Shown one piece after another: positions 50,081 through 59,000 of a stretch of 64,000 nucleotides of DNA (its first letter is position 1; every line of letters starts with the position of its first letter). The translations under genes were made by a program, and so were the position numbers. This DNA is from JAOPZW01 sp963807305 (GTDB taxonomy: Bacteria; Actinomycetota; Thermoleophilia; Solirubrobacterales; Solirubrobacteraceae): NCBI GenBank assembly GCA_963807305.1, contig CAWEBN010000010.1, positions 124,001 to 188,000 of the forward strand, in the 5' to 3' direction. The notes below the pieces were generated by a model. The model did no database searches and had not been told where the DNA came from. It worked only from the letters and a program-made list of their open reading frames with translations.

Positions 50081-51018
50081 GGCGTGCAGGAGTCCTGATC
50101 GCGCTGGTCGCGCTCGCCGGCTGCGGCGGCGGCGGTGCCGCCACCCAGGCCTCCCACGCCGGGCGCACCCAGGTCGTCGCCGGGCCGCTGCAGGTCTCCA
50201 ACGGGCCGGCACAGGCGGCCGACCCCGGAGCCCGTCCGCTCGCGCTCGCGCTCTCGGGCGCGTCCGACCGCGTGCGGGTGACGTTCAAGCGCCCGCCGCG
50301 CAGCGGCCTGCTCTTCGACCTCGACACCGGCCAGGTCCTGTGGCGCCGCCAGGCCGACAGGGTGCTGCCGATCGCCAGCCTGACCAAGATGATGACCGCG
50401 CTGGTGGTGGTCGAGCGCGCGCCGCCCGACGCCAAGGTCCGTGTGACCAAGGAGGCGCTCGCCTACAAGGGCTCGGCCGTGGGCGTGCTGCCCAAGGGCA
50501 AGCGGATCAAGCTCGAGACGATGCTCAACGGGCTGCTGCTGCCCTCGGGCAACGACGCCGCGATCGCGCTGGCCCAGCGCATGAGCGGCACCGTCGCCGC
50601 CTTCGTGCAGCGGATGAACGAGCGCGCCGGCGACCTCGGCCTGACGTGCACGCGCTTCACCTCGCCCGACGGCTTCGAGGACGCCGGCAACCACTCCTGC
50701 GCGATCGATCTCGCCGAGATGGCGCGCGCCGTCCTGGACCGCCCGCGCCTGGCGCGCATCGTCCGCCGCCGGCGCGCGGTGCTGCCCTTCCCGATCAAGG
50801 GCGGGCGCATCTACCTGTTCAACAACAACCCGCTGCTGCGCACGGGCTATCCCGGGACGATCGGGATCAAGACCGGCTACACCGACGCCGCGGGCCGCTG
50901 CCTGGTCGCCGCGGCGCGCCGCAACGGGCGCCGGTTGGGCGTCGTCCTGCTGCACTCGCCGGACCCCGGCAAGCAGGCGACCCAGCTGCTCAATCGCGGC
51001 TTCGCGGCCCAGCGCTGA
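50077..51018 (+). CDS. D-alanyl-D-alanine carboxypeptidase
   Basis: 313-aa S11 penicillin-binding protein. Lipobox LVALAGC makes it a lipoprotein. The catalytic S-x2-K is SLTK, the S-x-N is SGN (LLLPSGNDAAIAL) and the KTG box is IGIKTGYTDAAG. Trims pentapeptide stems of peptidoglycan. Overlaps the small membrane protein by 4 nt. Confidence 0.93.
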   Translation: MRRAGVLIALVALAGCGGGGAATQASHAGRTQVVAGPLQVSNGPAQAADPGARPLALALSGASDRVRVTFKRPPRSGLLFDLDTGQVLWRRQADRVLPIASLTKMMTALVVVERAPPDAKVRVTKEALAYKGSAVGVLPKGKRIKLETMLNGLLLPSGNDAAIALAQRMSGTVAAFVQRMNERAGDLGLTCTRFTSPDGFEDAGNHSCAIDLAEMARAVLDRPRLARIVRRRRAVLPFPIKGGRIYLFNNNPLLRTGYPGTIGIKTGYTDAAGRCLVAAARRNGRRLGVVLLHSPDPGKQATQLLNRGFAAQR

Positions 51019-51123
51019 GCGGGCAGGGTCGCGCGTTTACGCCCTAGGGTCCCTATCCGCGATCGCGGGCGGGGGGCAGAGTGGGTCGCCGGAGCCCACC
51101 AGACCCCGGAAAGGGGACCCAAC

Positions 51124-51270
51124 ATGCCCGACAAGAAGACCAAGCGCCCGCTGGCGAAGTTCGCGCTCATCGGGGGGCTGCTCGCCGCCGCGGGGAGCCA
51201 CTTGCACCACCATGGACGTGGCAAGAGCGGCGGGCACTCAGGCCGTTGCTGCCTGGCCCGCGGACGTTGA
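51124..51270 (+). CDS. 48-aa His-rich peptide ORF
   Basis: A good AAAGGGGA site precedes ATG 51124. One short hydrophobic helix (LAKFALIGGLLAAAG) is followed by a His/Gly-rich tail (HLHHHGRGKSGGH). The 3' end overlaps the convergent methyltransferase by 33 nt. Could be a small membrane peptide or metal-binding peptide; unsure that it is expressed. Confidence 0.45.
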   Translation: MPDKKTKRPLAKFALIGGLLAAAGSHLHHHGRGKSGGHSGRCCLARGR

Positions 51271-51849
51271 GCTGACGGCCGCGTCGGCCACCAGGACCGC
51301 CAGGTCGCGCGCCTGCCAGCTCACGCGGGCGCGCAGCCCGGCGTCGTCCATCCACCGCAGCAGGTCGGGCACCGTGTCGGGCAGGTCGAAGCCGTCGTCC
51401 AGCGGCGTCACCACCTCGGCCGGGTCGTCGGGCACGACGACGTCCGCCATCGCGAAGCGCCCGCCCGGCGCCAGCACCGCTGCGACGCGGGCGAAGAGGT
51501 CGGCCTTGCTCGGGCCGTCGAGGTGGTGAATGGCGAGCGCCGAGAAGACGAGGTCGAACGGCCCCTCGGGCAGCGGGTCGCGAAGGTCCTGCAGGCGCAG
51601 GTCGGCCCCCGGGAGGTCGGCCGCGGCGAGCATGTGCTCGCTCGAGTCGACGCCGGTCAGCTGGGCGTGCGGATGGCGTTCGAGCACGCGCCGCGAGGTG
51701 ACGCCGGACCCGGTGCCCAGCTCGAGCGCCCGCCGCGCGTCGATCCCGTCCGTCGCGCGCGCCAGCTCGTCCTGCACGCGATCGTAGTCCGGCACCTCGG
51801 CGCGGACCATCTTCAGGTAGCGGTCCGGGTCCCAATGGAACTGCCCCAT
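51238..51849 (-). CDS. Class I SAM-dependent methyltransferase
   Basis: 203 aa. ALELGTGSGVTSRRVLERHP (motif I), VDSSEHMLAAA, DLVFSALAIHHLDG and AVLAPGGRFAMADV are the methyltransferase order. Substrate unknown. Unrelated in sequence to the one near argF. Confidence 0.86.
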   Translation of the reverse strand: MGQFHWDPDRYLKMVRAEVPDYDRVQDELARATDGIDARRALELGTGSGVTSRRVLERHPHAQLTGVDSSEHMLAAADLPGADLRLQDLRDPLPEGPFDLVFSALAIHHLDGPSKADLFARVAAVLAPGGRFAMADVVVPDDPAEVVTPLDDGFDLPDTVPDLLRWMDDAGLRARVSWQARDLAVLVADAAVSSTSAGQAATA

Positions 51850-51870
51850 GGATGGACCGTAGCGGTCGCG

Positions 51871-52857
51871 CTACGCGGCAGCGGCGAGCGCGCGGTCGCG
51901 CCCGGCGGCCTTGGCCGCGTAGAGCGCCGCGTCGGCGCGCGTGACGAGCGCCTCGCCGTCTTCCGCGCCGTCCCACTGGGCGATGCCGGCCGACACCGTC
52001 TGCCCGGCGGGCGTCGCCGCGCGGATGCGCTCGACGACCACCTTCGCGCCGTCGAGCGAGCAGGCGGGCAGCACGGCGGCGAACTCCTCGCCGCCGTAGC
52101 GGGCCAGGATGTCTGTCGGCCGCAGCTCGCGGCGCCACGAGACCGCCGCGCCGGCCAGCAGGGCGTCCCCCGCCGGATGGCCGTTGGCGTCGTTGAACGC
52201 CTTGAAGTGGTCGAGGTCGAGGATCGCGATGCACAGGGGCTCGCCGTCGTGGCGCGCCGAGGCCATCGCGGCGTCGAGCCATGTCTCCCACGCCCGCCGG
52301 TTGCCCAGCCCGGTGAGCGCGTCGGTGAAGGCGAGGTCCTCGAGGGCGTTGCCGCGGCGCCGAGCCTCGACCACGCGGTCGCGGACCTGGGCCACGAGGC
52401 CATGCACCGTGTAGCCGATCATCGCGCCGACGACGACGTAGAGCGCACCGCTGCGCAGCCCGGCGGCGGGGTACTGCACGCCGCCGACGAGCACGACGGG
52501 CAGCACGAAGTAGGCGGCGACGCCGGCGATGACCGGAGCGAGCTGGCGGCGGGTGCCGTGCAGCGCGGCCACGGTGACCGGCACGAGCGTGACCACCGTG
52601 ACGCCGGCGTTGGTGCCGCCGAACGAGTGGCGCAGGAGCGCCGCGGCGAGGAGGAAGAGGAACGACGGAGCGAGCGTGCGGTGCTGGCGCTCCATGAGGA
52701 CGACGCTGAGTACGCCGACCACGATCGCCGCGCCGTAGAGCAGCGGATCGAGGGTGCTCCCGATCGGCGCCACGATGAAGGCGGCCACGAGCGCGCCCGC
52801 GAAGGGGGCCGATCGGCGTGCCACGGCACGGCGCCAGATGGGCGAGGGGACCCGCAC
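51871..52857 (-). CDS. Membrane-bound diguanylate cyclase
   Basis: 328 aa from GTG 52857. Five to six helices up to residue ~150, then a GGDEF domain with a perfect active site (ARYGGEEFAAVL) and the early FTDALTGLGNRRAWE. No obvious inhibitory RxxD before the site. A c-di-GMP synthase likely responding to a membrane signal. Confidence 0.9.
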   Translation of the reverse strand: MRVPSPIWRRAVARRSAPFAGALVAAFIVAPIGSTLDPLLYGAAIVVGVLSVVLMERQHRTLAPSFLFLLAAALLRHSFGGTNAGVTVVTLVPVTVAALHGTRRQLAPVIAGVAAYFVLPVVLVGGVQYPAAGLRSGALYVVVGAMIGYTVHGLVAQVRDRVVEARRRGNALEDLAFTDALTGLGNRRAWETWLDAAMASARHDGEPLCIAILDLDHFKAFNDANGHPAGDALLAGAAVSWRRELRPTDILARYGGEEFAAVLPACSLDGAKVVVERIRAATPAGQTVSAGIAQWDGAEDGEALVTRADAALYAAKAAGRDRALAAAA

Positions 52858-52906
52858 ACTCCGCTTATCGGCCTGTCGCGCCGCAAATGGAGTGCTGGAG
52901 GACGCT

Positions 52907-53530
52907 TTAGAGCTGCTCGAGGATGCCGGGCAGCGAGTCGCGGAAGTTGTCCTCGACCAGGGCGGAGGCCGCGTCGCGGTCGCCGCGCTCCAGCGCCTGG
53001 ATGATCTCCTCGTGCTGGTGCACCGAACGGCTGACGAAGTCCTCGGCCGCCATGTAGTTGTACTCGTAGCGCAGCAGCAGGCGCTTGAGCGGCCGTAGGG
53101 TCGAGAGCAGCTGGTCGTTGCCGCAGTGGCGCACGAGCTCCTCGTGGAACTCGTAGTCGTGCGTGGCGGCGGCCATCGCGTCGGCGCGCTCCTCCCCCAT
53201 GGCGGCGTTGACCTCGCGCAGGCGCGCGACGGCCTCGCGCGGGAACTCCGGCGTGCTGCGCACCGCGAGGCCTTCCAGCAGGATGACCACGGGGTAGCCC
53301 TCGCGGACCTCGATCTCGCTGAGCGGAGCGACGGCGAAGCTGCCCCCGTCCTCGGGCCGCACGAAGCCGTCGCGCTCCAGCCGGCAGAGCGCCTCGCGCA
53401 CGACGGGCGGGTCGACCTCGAGCTGGCCGGCCAAGGCGTCCTCGTCGAGGCGCTCCCCCGCGGCCATCTCGCCGCAGACGATCCGGCGCTCGATCTCGGT
53501 CCACGTGCGTTCGCGAGTGCCGTGCCCCAT
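52907..53530 (-). CDS. GntR/FadR-family transcriptional regulator
   Basis: 207 aa from ATG 53530. N-terminal winged helix (LEVDPPVVREALCRLERDGF) and an all-helical FCD effector domain (YEFHEELVRHCGN, HQHEEIIQALERGDRDAASA). Divergent from the acyl-CoA dehydrogenase pair, so a fatty-acyl-type effector is plausible. A palindrome lies in the promoter region. Confidence 0.9.
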   Translation of the reverse strand: MGHGTRERTWTEIERRIVCGEMAAGERLDEDALAGQLEVDPPVVREALCRLERDGFVRPEDGGSFAVAPLSEIEVREGYPVVILLEGLAVRSTPEFPREAVARLREVNAAMGEERADAMAAATHDYEFHEELVRHCGNDQLLSTLRPLKRLLLRYEYNYMAAEDFVSRSVHQHEEIIQALERGDRDAASALVEDNFRDSLPGILEQL

Positions 53531-53611
53531 GGTGGCGAGATTACCTCGTGCGGCCGCGCGACTGGCGCTCACCGCGCCGACCGAGCGCGCCGCTACGTAT
53601 ATTCCCCTGGA

Positions 53612-53627
53612 CCGACTGGCCAGTCAG
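53612..53627. promoter_or_regulatory. Palindromic operator before the acyl-CoA dehydrogenase operon
   Basis: CCGACTGGCCAGTCAG: a perfect 12-bp core GACTGGCCAGTC with outer bases mostly paired. It lies 14 bp before the GTG start and just after a TATATT box (53598-53603), so a bound protein would block transcription. The divergent GntR/FadR-like protein or an unlinked TetR is the possible binder. Confidence 0.7.
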
Positions 53628-53641
53628 CCAAAGGAGCACGC

Positions 53642-54865
53642 GTGGACCTGAACGACACCCCACAGCAGGCCGAGTACCGCCAGAAGGTGCGGGCCTGGCT
53701 GCAGGAGCACAAGGCGCAGGCGCCCGAGGCGCGCAGCACGCGCGCCGGGGCCGAGGACGAGGCGTACGTCGAGGCGCGTCGTCGCTGGCAGGGCCAACTC
53801 GCCGAAGGCGGCCTCGCAGGGGTGAGCTGGCCGGTCGACGTCGGCGGCCAGGGCCAGGGGCCGATCGAGCAGGTCATCGTCAGCCAGGAGATCGCGCGTG
53901 CCGGCGTGCCCGGCATCCTCGACGTCATCGGCGTCGGCATGCTCGGGCCGACGATCATCGCCCACGGCACCGAGGAGCAGAAGGGCCGCTACCTCGGCCC
54001 GATGCTGCACGGCGACGAGGTCTGGTGCCAGCTCTTCTCCGAGCCGGCCGCCGGCTCGGACCTCGCGGCGGTGCAGACGCGCGCCCGCCAGGAGGACGAT
54101 GGCACGTGGGTGCTCAACGGCCAGAAGGTGTGGACGACCAACGCGCAGTTCGCCGCCTTCGGCCTGCTGCTGGCGCGCACCGACCCCGAGCAGCACAAGC
54201 ACAAGGGCCTGACCATGTTCGCCCTGCCGATGGACGCCGAGGGCGTCACCGTCCGCGGCCTGCGCCAGATCTCGGGCGAGGCGGAGTTCAACGAGGTCTT
54301 CCTCGACGACGTGCGGCTGCCCGCCGAAGCCGTCGTCGGGCAGGTCAACGACGGCTGGCGCACCGCCCTGACCACGCTGATGTTCGAGCGCGTGACGATC
54401 GGCCTCGGCTCCGAGGGGATGGGCTACAAGGAGGACCGCTTCGCCAAGGCGATCGCCGGCGATCCCGACGCGCGCCGCGACCCCGAGATCCGCAAGCGCC
54501 TGGGCGAGATCGCCGTCGACCTGCTGGCCATCAAGTTCACCGGCTACCGGACGCTGACCGCGCTGGCCAAGGGCCAGATCCCGGGCCCCGAGGCGGGCCT
54601 GGCCAAGGTGACGACGGTCAACGCCGCGATTGCCGCCGGCGAGCTCATCGCCGACGTGCTCGGCCCCGACGCCCTCGACGAGGACGACCAGTGGGCCTAC
54701 ATGATCTCGTTCCTGCCCGGGCTGAAATCCGCGGGTGGAACCGAGGAGATCCTGCGCAACACGATCGGCGAGCGGGTGCTGGGCCTGCCGCCCGAGCCGC
54801 GCCTGGACAAGGGCGTGCCCTTCAGCGAGCTGCGCGCGAAGGAGAAGGAGGCCGCGGCCGCATGA
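53642..54865 (+). CDS. Acyl-CoA dehydrogenase, FadE-type subunit 1
   Basis: 407 aa from GTG 53642 with an AAAGGAG site. Flavoprotein blocks: CQLFSEPAAGSDLA, VLNGQKVWTTNAQFA, YMISFLPGLKSAGGTEEIL and IGERVLGLPPEPR. Adjacent to a second, more divergent FadE gene: the pair probably forms a heteromeric alpha2beta2 dehydrogenase, as known in actinobacteria. Substrate (fatty acid or steroid side chain) unknown. Confidence 0.9.
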   Translation: MDLNDTPQQAEYRQKVRAWLQEHKAQAPEARSTRAGAEDEAYVEARRRWQGQLAEGGLAGVSWPVDVGGQGQGPIEQVIVSQEIARAGVPGILDVIGVGMLGPTIIAHGTEEQKGRYLGPMLHGDEVWCQLFSEPAAGSDLAAVQTRARQEDDGTWVLNGQKVWTTNAQFAAFGLLLARTDPEQHKHKGLTMFALPMDAEGVTVRGLRQISGEAEFNEVFLDDVRLPAEAVVGQVNDGWRTALTTLMFERVTIGLGSEGMGYKEDRFAKAIAGDPDARRDPEIRKRLGEIAVDLLAIKFTGYRTLTALAKGQIPGPEAGLAKVTTVNAAIAAGELIADVLGPDALDEDDQWAYMISFLPGLKSAGGTEEILRNTIGERVLGLPPEPRLDKGVPFSELRAKEKEAAAA

Positions 54866-54920
54866 CTGCGCGTCATTGCTCGATGAGCACAACGCCCAAC
54901 CCGGAAAGCAGGTCCTCGCG

Positions 54921-56036
54921 ATGAACCTGGCACTGTCCGACGAGCAGGAGTTCCTGCGCGAGGCGGCGCGCGGCGCCCTTTCGCGCGTGAAGACGATCGA
55001 GGGCGCCCGCGAGGCGCTCGAGGGCGGCACGCTGCCCGACCTGTGGCCGACGGTGGTCGAGGCCGGCTGGCCCGGCCTGCTGATCGACGAGGATCACGGC
55101 GGCGCCGGGCTCAGCGCGTTCGACGCGATGCTCGTGGCGCAGGAGTGCGGCCGCGTGCTGGCGGGCGCGCCCCTGCTCGGGCTGCTGCCCGCCGGCGCGC
55201 TGCTGCAGGCGGCCGGGGACGAGTCGCTCGAGGCCGTCGCGGCGGGCGACGTGCGCCCCGCGTGGCTGCCCGCGCGCCCGCCCGGCGACCTCGTCGAAGG
55301 CTGGACCGTCGACGCGCGCACGGGCAAGCACCGCGCGGACGCGCCGCGAGCAACGCTCGACGGCGAGCGCGTGGCCTTCACCGGCGAGGTCGCCTGGGTG
55401 CCCGACGCGCCGGGCGCCGACCTGCTGGTCGTCGTCGGCGTGGACGAGTCCGGCGCGCCGGTCGCGGGCGCCGTCGACGCCGGTGCCGCGCAGGTCGATG
55501 CGGTCTCGCGCTACGACGCCACCCGCTCGCTCGGACACGTGCGCCTCGAGGCCGCCGCCGGTCGGCGCCTGGACGTCACCGAGGAGCAACTCGGCCGCGC
55601 GTGGTACCTGGCACAGGCGCTGCTGGCCGCCGAGTCGCTCGGAGCGGTCGAGGCCACGCTGGAGATGGCGGTGCAGTACGCCAAGGAGCGCTTCACGTTC
55701 GGGCGCGCCATCGGCTCCTACCAGGCCATCAAGCACGGGCTGACCGAGGTCCTGCGCCGCCAGGAGAACGCCCGCTCGTTGCTCTATTACACGGGCTGGG
55801 CCTTCGACGACCAGCCCGAGCAGTTCGCCCTCGCCGCCAGCGCGGCGCGGTCGGCCGCCGGCTCGGCGCTCGACTTCGCGGCGCGCCAGAACATCATCAC
55901 CCACGGCGGCATCGGGGCGACGTGGGAGCACGACGCCCCGCTCTTCTTCCGCCGCGCCCAGCTGTGCCGGCGGCTCCTCGGCGGAGCCGGCGATGCGACC
56001 GACCGCGTGGCCGAGGAGCTGCTCGCGGCGGCCTGA
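54921..56036 (+). CDS. Acyl-CoA dehydrogenase, FadE-type subunit 2
   Basis: 371 aa from ATG 54921. The C-domain ERFTFGRAIGSYQAIKHGL and ITHGGIGATWEHDAPLFFRR are dehydrogenase blocks; the middle beta-domain is divergent and lacks the usual substrate-binding lines. It lies 55 bp after subunit 1. Likely the non-catalytic or partner subunit of a heteromer. Confidence 0.87.
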   Translation: MNLALSDEQEFLREAARGALSRVKTIEGAREALEGGTLPDLWPTVVEAGWPGLLIDEDHGGAGLSAFDAMLVAQECGRVLAGAPLLGLLPAGALLQAAGDESLEAVAAGDVRPAWLPARPPGDLVEGWTVDARTGKHRADAPRATLDGERVAFTGEVAWVPDAPGADLLVVVGVDESGAPVAGAVDAGAAQVDAVSRYDATRSLGHVRLEAAAGRRLDVTEEQLGRAWYLAQALLAAESLGAVEATLEMAVQYAKERFTFGRAIGSYQAIKHGLTEVLRRQENARSLLYYTGWAFDDQPEQFALAASAARSAAGSALDFAARQNIITHGGIGATWEHDAPLFFRRAQLCRRLLGGAGDATDRVAEELLAAA

Positions 56037-56070
56037 CCGCCGCGAACAGCTCCCGGGCCTGTCGCGGCGG

Positions 56071-59000
56071 TCAGCTCTTGCCGACGGTCAGGAAGTTCAG
56101 CGGACAGAAGAGCAGCGTGGCGGGGTCGCTCTTGGACTGTGCCGGCGCGACCGCGGTGAAGGCGTAGACGAGCTTGTCGGCCTGCGCCGACGCGTCGCTG
56201 ATGGGCTGCGCGACCGCCGCGTCTGCCGGCCGATCGGCCGTCCGCGCGGTCAGCGCCACCGACCGCGCCTGCGCCAGGGCCGCTCGCGCCCGCCGGGGGC
56301 GCCGCGCTCTTGAGCACCACCGTGGCGGCCAGCCACGGAGTGCTGGCCCCGGTCTTGGTGGTCGGGTTGGCGGCGGTGCCCGTGGCGGTCAGGACGCGGT
56401 CCTGGGCCAGCAGCTCCATGTCGCCGGTGGGCGACACGTTGGTGCGCACCGTGTAGGTCGGGTCGCCGGTGAGCGTGTTGCCGAAGCCCGAGTCGGCGTA
56501 GAAGCCCATCGCCAGCTCGCCTGCGCCGGTACTCGCCGCGGTCGCTCCCGAGGACACGTTGCCGGCCGCACTGGTCGTGCCCGTCGCCGTCTTGGACGCG
56601 TCGACGACGGCCGTCCCTGCGGCGGTCGACAAGCCCGAGTACTCGAGCACGCCGGCGCCGATGTCCGCGCTGCCCGTGGCCGTGACGGTGACCGTGGGCC
56701 GCGTACCGCCGCCGGCCGTGATCGGCGCGCTCCACACGCTGAGCTCGGCGTCGTCGGACGCCTTGACCGAGGTCAGCTTGGTGTACGTGTTGCCGGCCGA
56801 GTCGGTCACGCCCGACGCGGTGGCCTTGCCGTAGCTCCACACGCCGACCTGCACGATCAGGCGGTTGCCCGTGGTCACGGCGGCCGTCGGCTGCAGCGCC
56901 AGGCTGGCGGCCACGCCGCGCTTGTTGACCTGCTGGACGAAGGCCAGCGCACCCGCGACCGGCGCGGCCGGGGTCACCGGATCGGAGTCCGCCGACTGCG
57001 CGCTCGTGCCGACGGCGTTGGTCGCGCTGACCTTGAAGGTGTAGGCGCTCCCATTGGTCAGCCCCGAGATCGTCGTGCTCGTGGCGGCCGGGCTGCCGGT
57101 GACGTCCTTGGGCGTCTGCGCCGTCGCGCCGATGTACGGCGTCACCGTGTACTTCGTGATCGTGCTGCCGCCGTCGTCGGGAGCCGACCAGCTCACCGTC
57201 GCCTGGCCGTCGCCCGCGGTGGCCGTCGGCTTGGCCGGCGTCGCCGGCGCGCCGAGCGTGCGCGACATGCCGACCATGCTCGCAACGGAGGGCACGCCCT
57301 TGTCGTCGACGATGAACAGCATGTAGGTCCCGGGCGGAGCCAGCGCGGCCGCCGCCGGTGCCTGCACGGTCAGCGATCCCGAGCCGGCGGTGAAGCTCAG
57401 CGGCACGAAGTGCTGGTCCATGTCGCTCTGGTGCGTGTCGGCGCCCAGCGAGACGAGGTTCACGGAGCGGATCGAGGCGGCGTCGGGCGTCGAGACGGTG
57501 AAGTTCGCACCGTACGTGGTGGCCGCCGGAGCGTTGGCGATCGTCGGGCGCGATCCGTTGAACAGGTAGGGCGGCGAGTAGAACTGCGCCGAGAACTGGC
57601 CGGGCCCGCTGCCGCCGTTGTAATGCCCGCCGCCGGCCACGAGGACGCGGCCGTCGGGCATGAGCACCGCGGTCGAGTGGTAGTTGCGGGCCGCCGCCAT
57701 GGCGCCCACGTTGGTCCAGGTCTCCGTCGCCGGGTCCCAGATCTCGGCCGTGAGCACGCCGCTCGTGACGATCGACTGATCGCTCGAGTTCTCGCCGCCG
57801 ACCGCGAGGACGGTCCCGTCGGCCAGCATGGTCAGCGTGTGGTAGATGCGCGCGCTGTGCATCGAGGGCACGGTGCGCCATGCCGGCGTGCCCGCGGTGA
57901 GGTCGATGACGGCCGCGTTGGCCTTGGCCGTCGTCGACGACTGCACGCTCGGCGCGCCGCCGCTGTAGAGGATCTTGCCCGGGCGGTACATGACCGACGA
58001 GCCGTTGACCACGCCGCTGGCGCCGCCGACCGGCGTCCACGTCTTGGCGGCGACGTCGAGGAAGAACGAGTTGTCCTCCTCCGGGCCGATGGTGAAGACC
58101 TTGCCGTTCGGGGCGAGGTAGCTGAACGGGTACTCCTCCTCGTGGACCTGGGGCGTCGAGACGCCGGTCAGCAGCGTCCACGTGTCGGCCGCCGGGTCGT
58201 AGACCTCGGGCGTGTCGGCCCACGTCGTCTGGTTGGTCGAGTTGCCGCTGATGGCCACGTAGCGGCCGTCGGCGAGCTCGGTGAGCGACGGGTACCAGCG
58301 CGGCCGGTTCATGTCGGCGACGCGCTTCCACGTCCCCGTCGCCGGATCGAAGATCGTCGTGTCGGCCAGGCCGAGGGTGCCCGTGGTGAAGATGCCGTCG
58401 CCGCCGGCGGTGAGGATGCGCCCGTCGGGCAGGTGCACGTTGCCCGAGCAGAAGATGCTGCCCGGGGCATTGATGGTCGTCGGGAAGGTCTGCGAGGTCG
58501 CGTTCCACACCGCGGTCGGCTCCGGGTTCTGCCAGCCGTCCCAGATGAGCAGGTTGCCGTTCTTGAGCAGGACCGAGTGCACCGCGACCATCGGCCAGTT
58601 CATGAGCGCCGACCACTGGCCGGCCGGCGAGTTCGCCGGCGTGACCGGGTTGGAGGCGACCGAGGGCGGGCTCGTGCCGTTCGCGTTGGTGGCCGAGACC
58701 GTGAACGTGTAGGTCGTGTTGTTGACCAGGCCCGTGACCGTCGTGGTCGTCGCCGGCGGGTTGCCGGTGACGACGGTCGGCGTCTGAGCGGTGGCGCCGA
58801 CGTAGGGCGTGACCGTGTACTTCGTGATCGGGCTGCCGCCGTCGGCGGGCGCGGTCCAGCTCACGGTCGCCTGCCCGCTGCCCGGCGAGGCCGTGACGCC
58901 GTTGGGCGTGTTGGGCGGGCTCGGCGCCGCCGGGGCCGAGGTCTTGAGGATGATGGTGGCGGCCAGCCACGTCGTGTTCGCGCCGGTGGCCGTCGTGGGG

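Noticed and set aside
56071..56259. A separate 62-codon gene at the end of the oxidase.
   Set aside because: Its frame joins the oxidase repeat when one base of the G5 run is removed, and it has no start or ribosome-binding site of its own; treated as the C-terminus of the oxidase.
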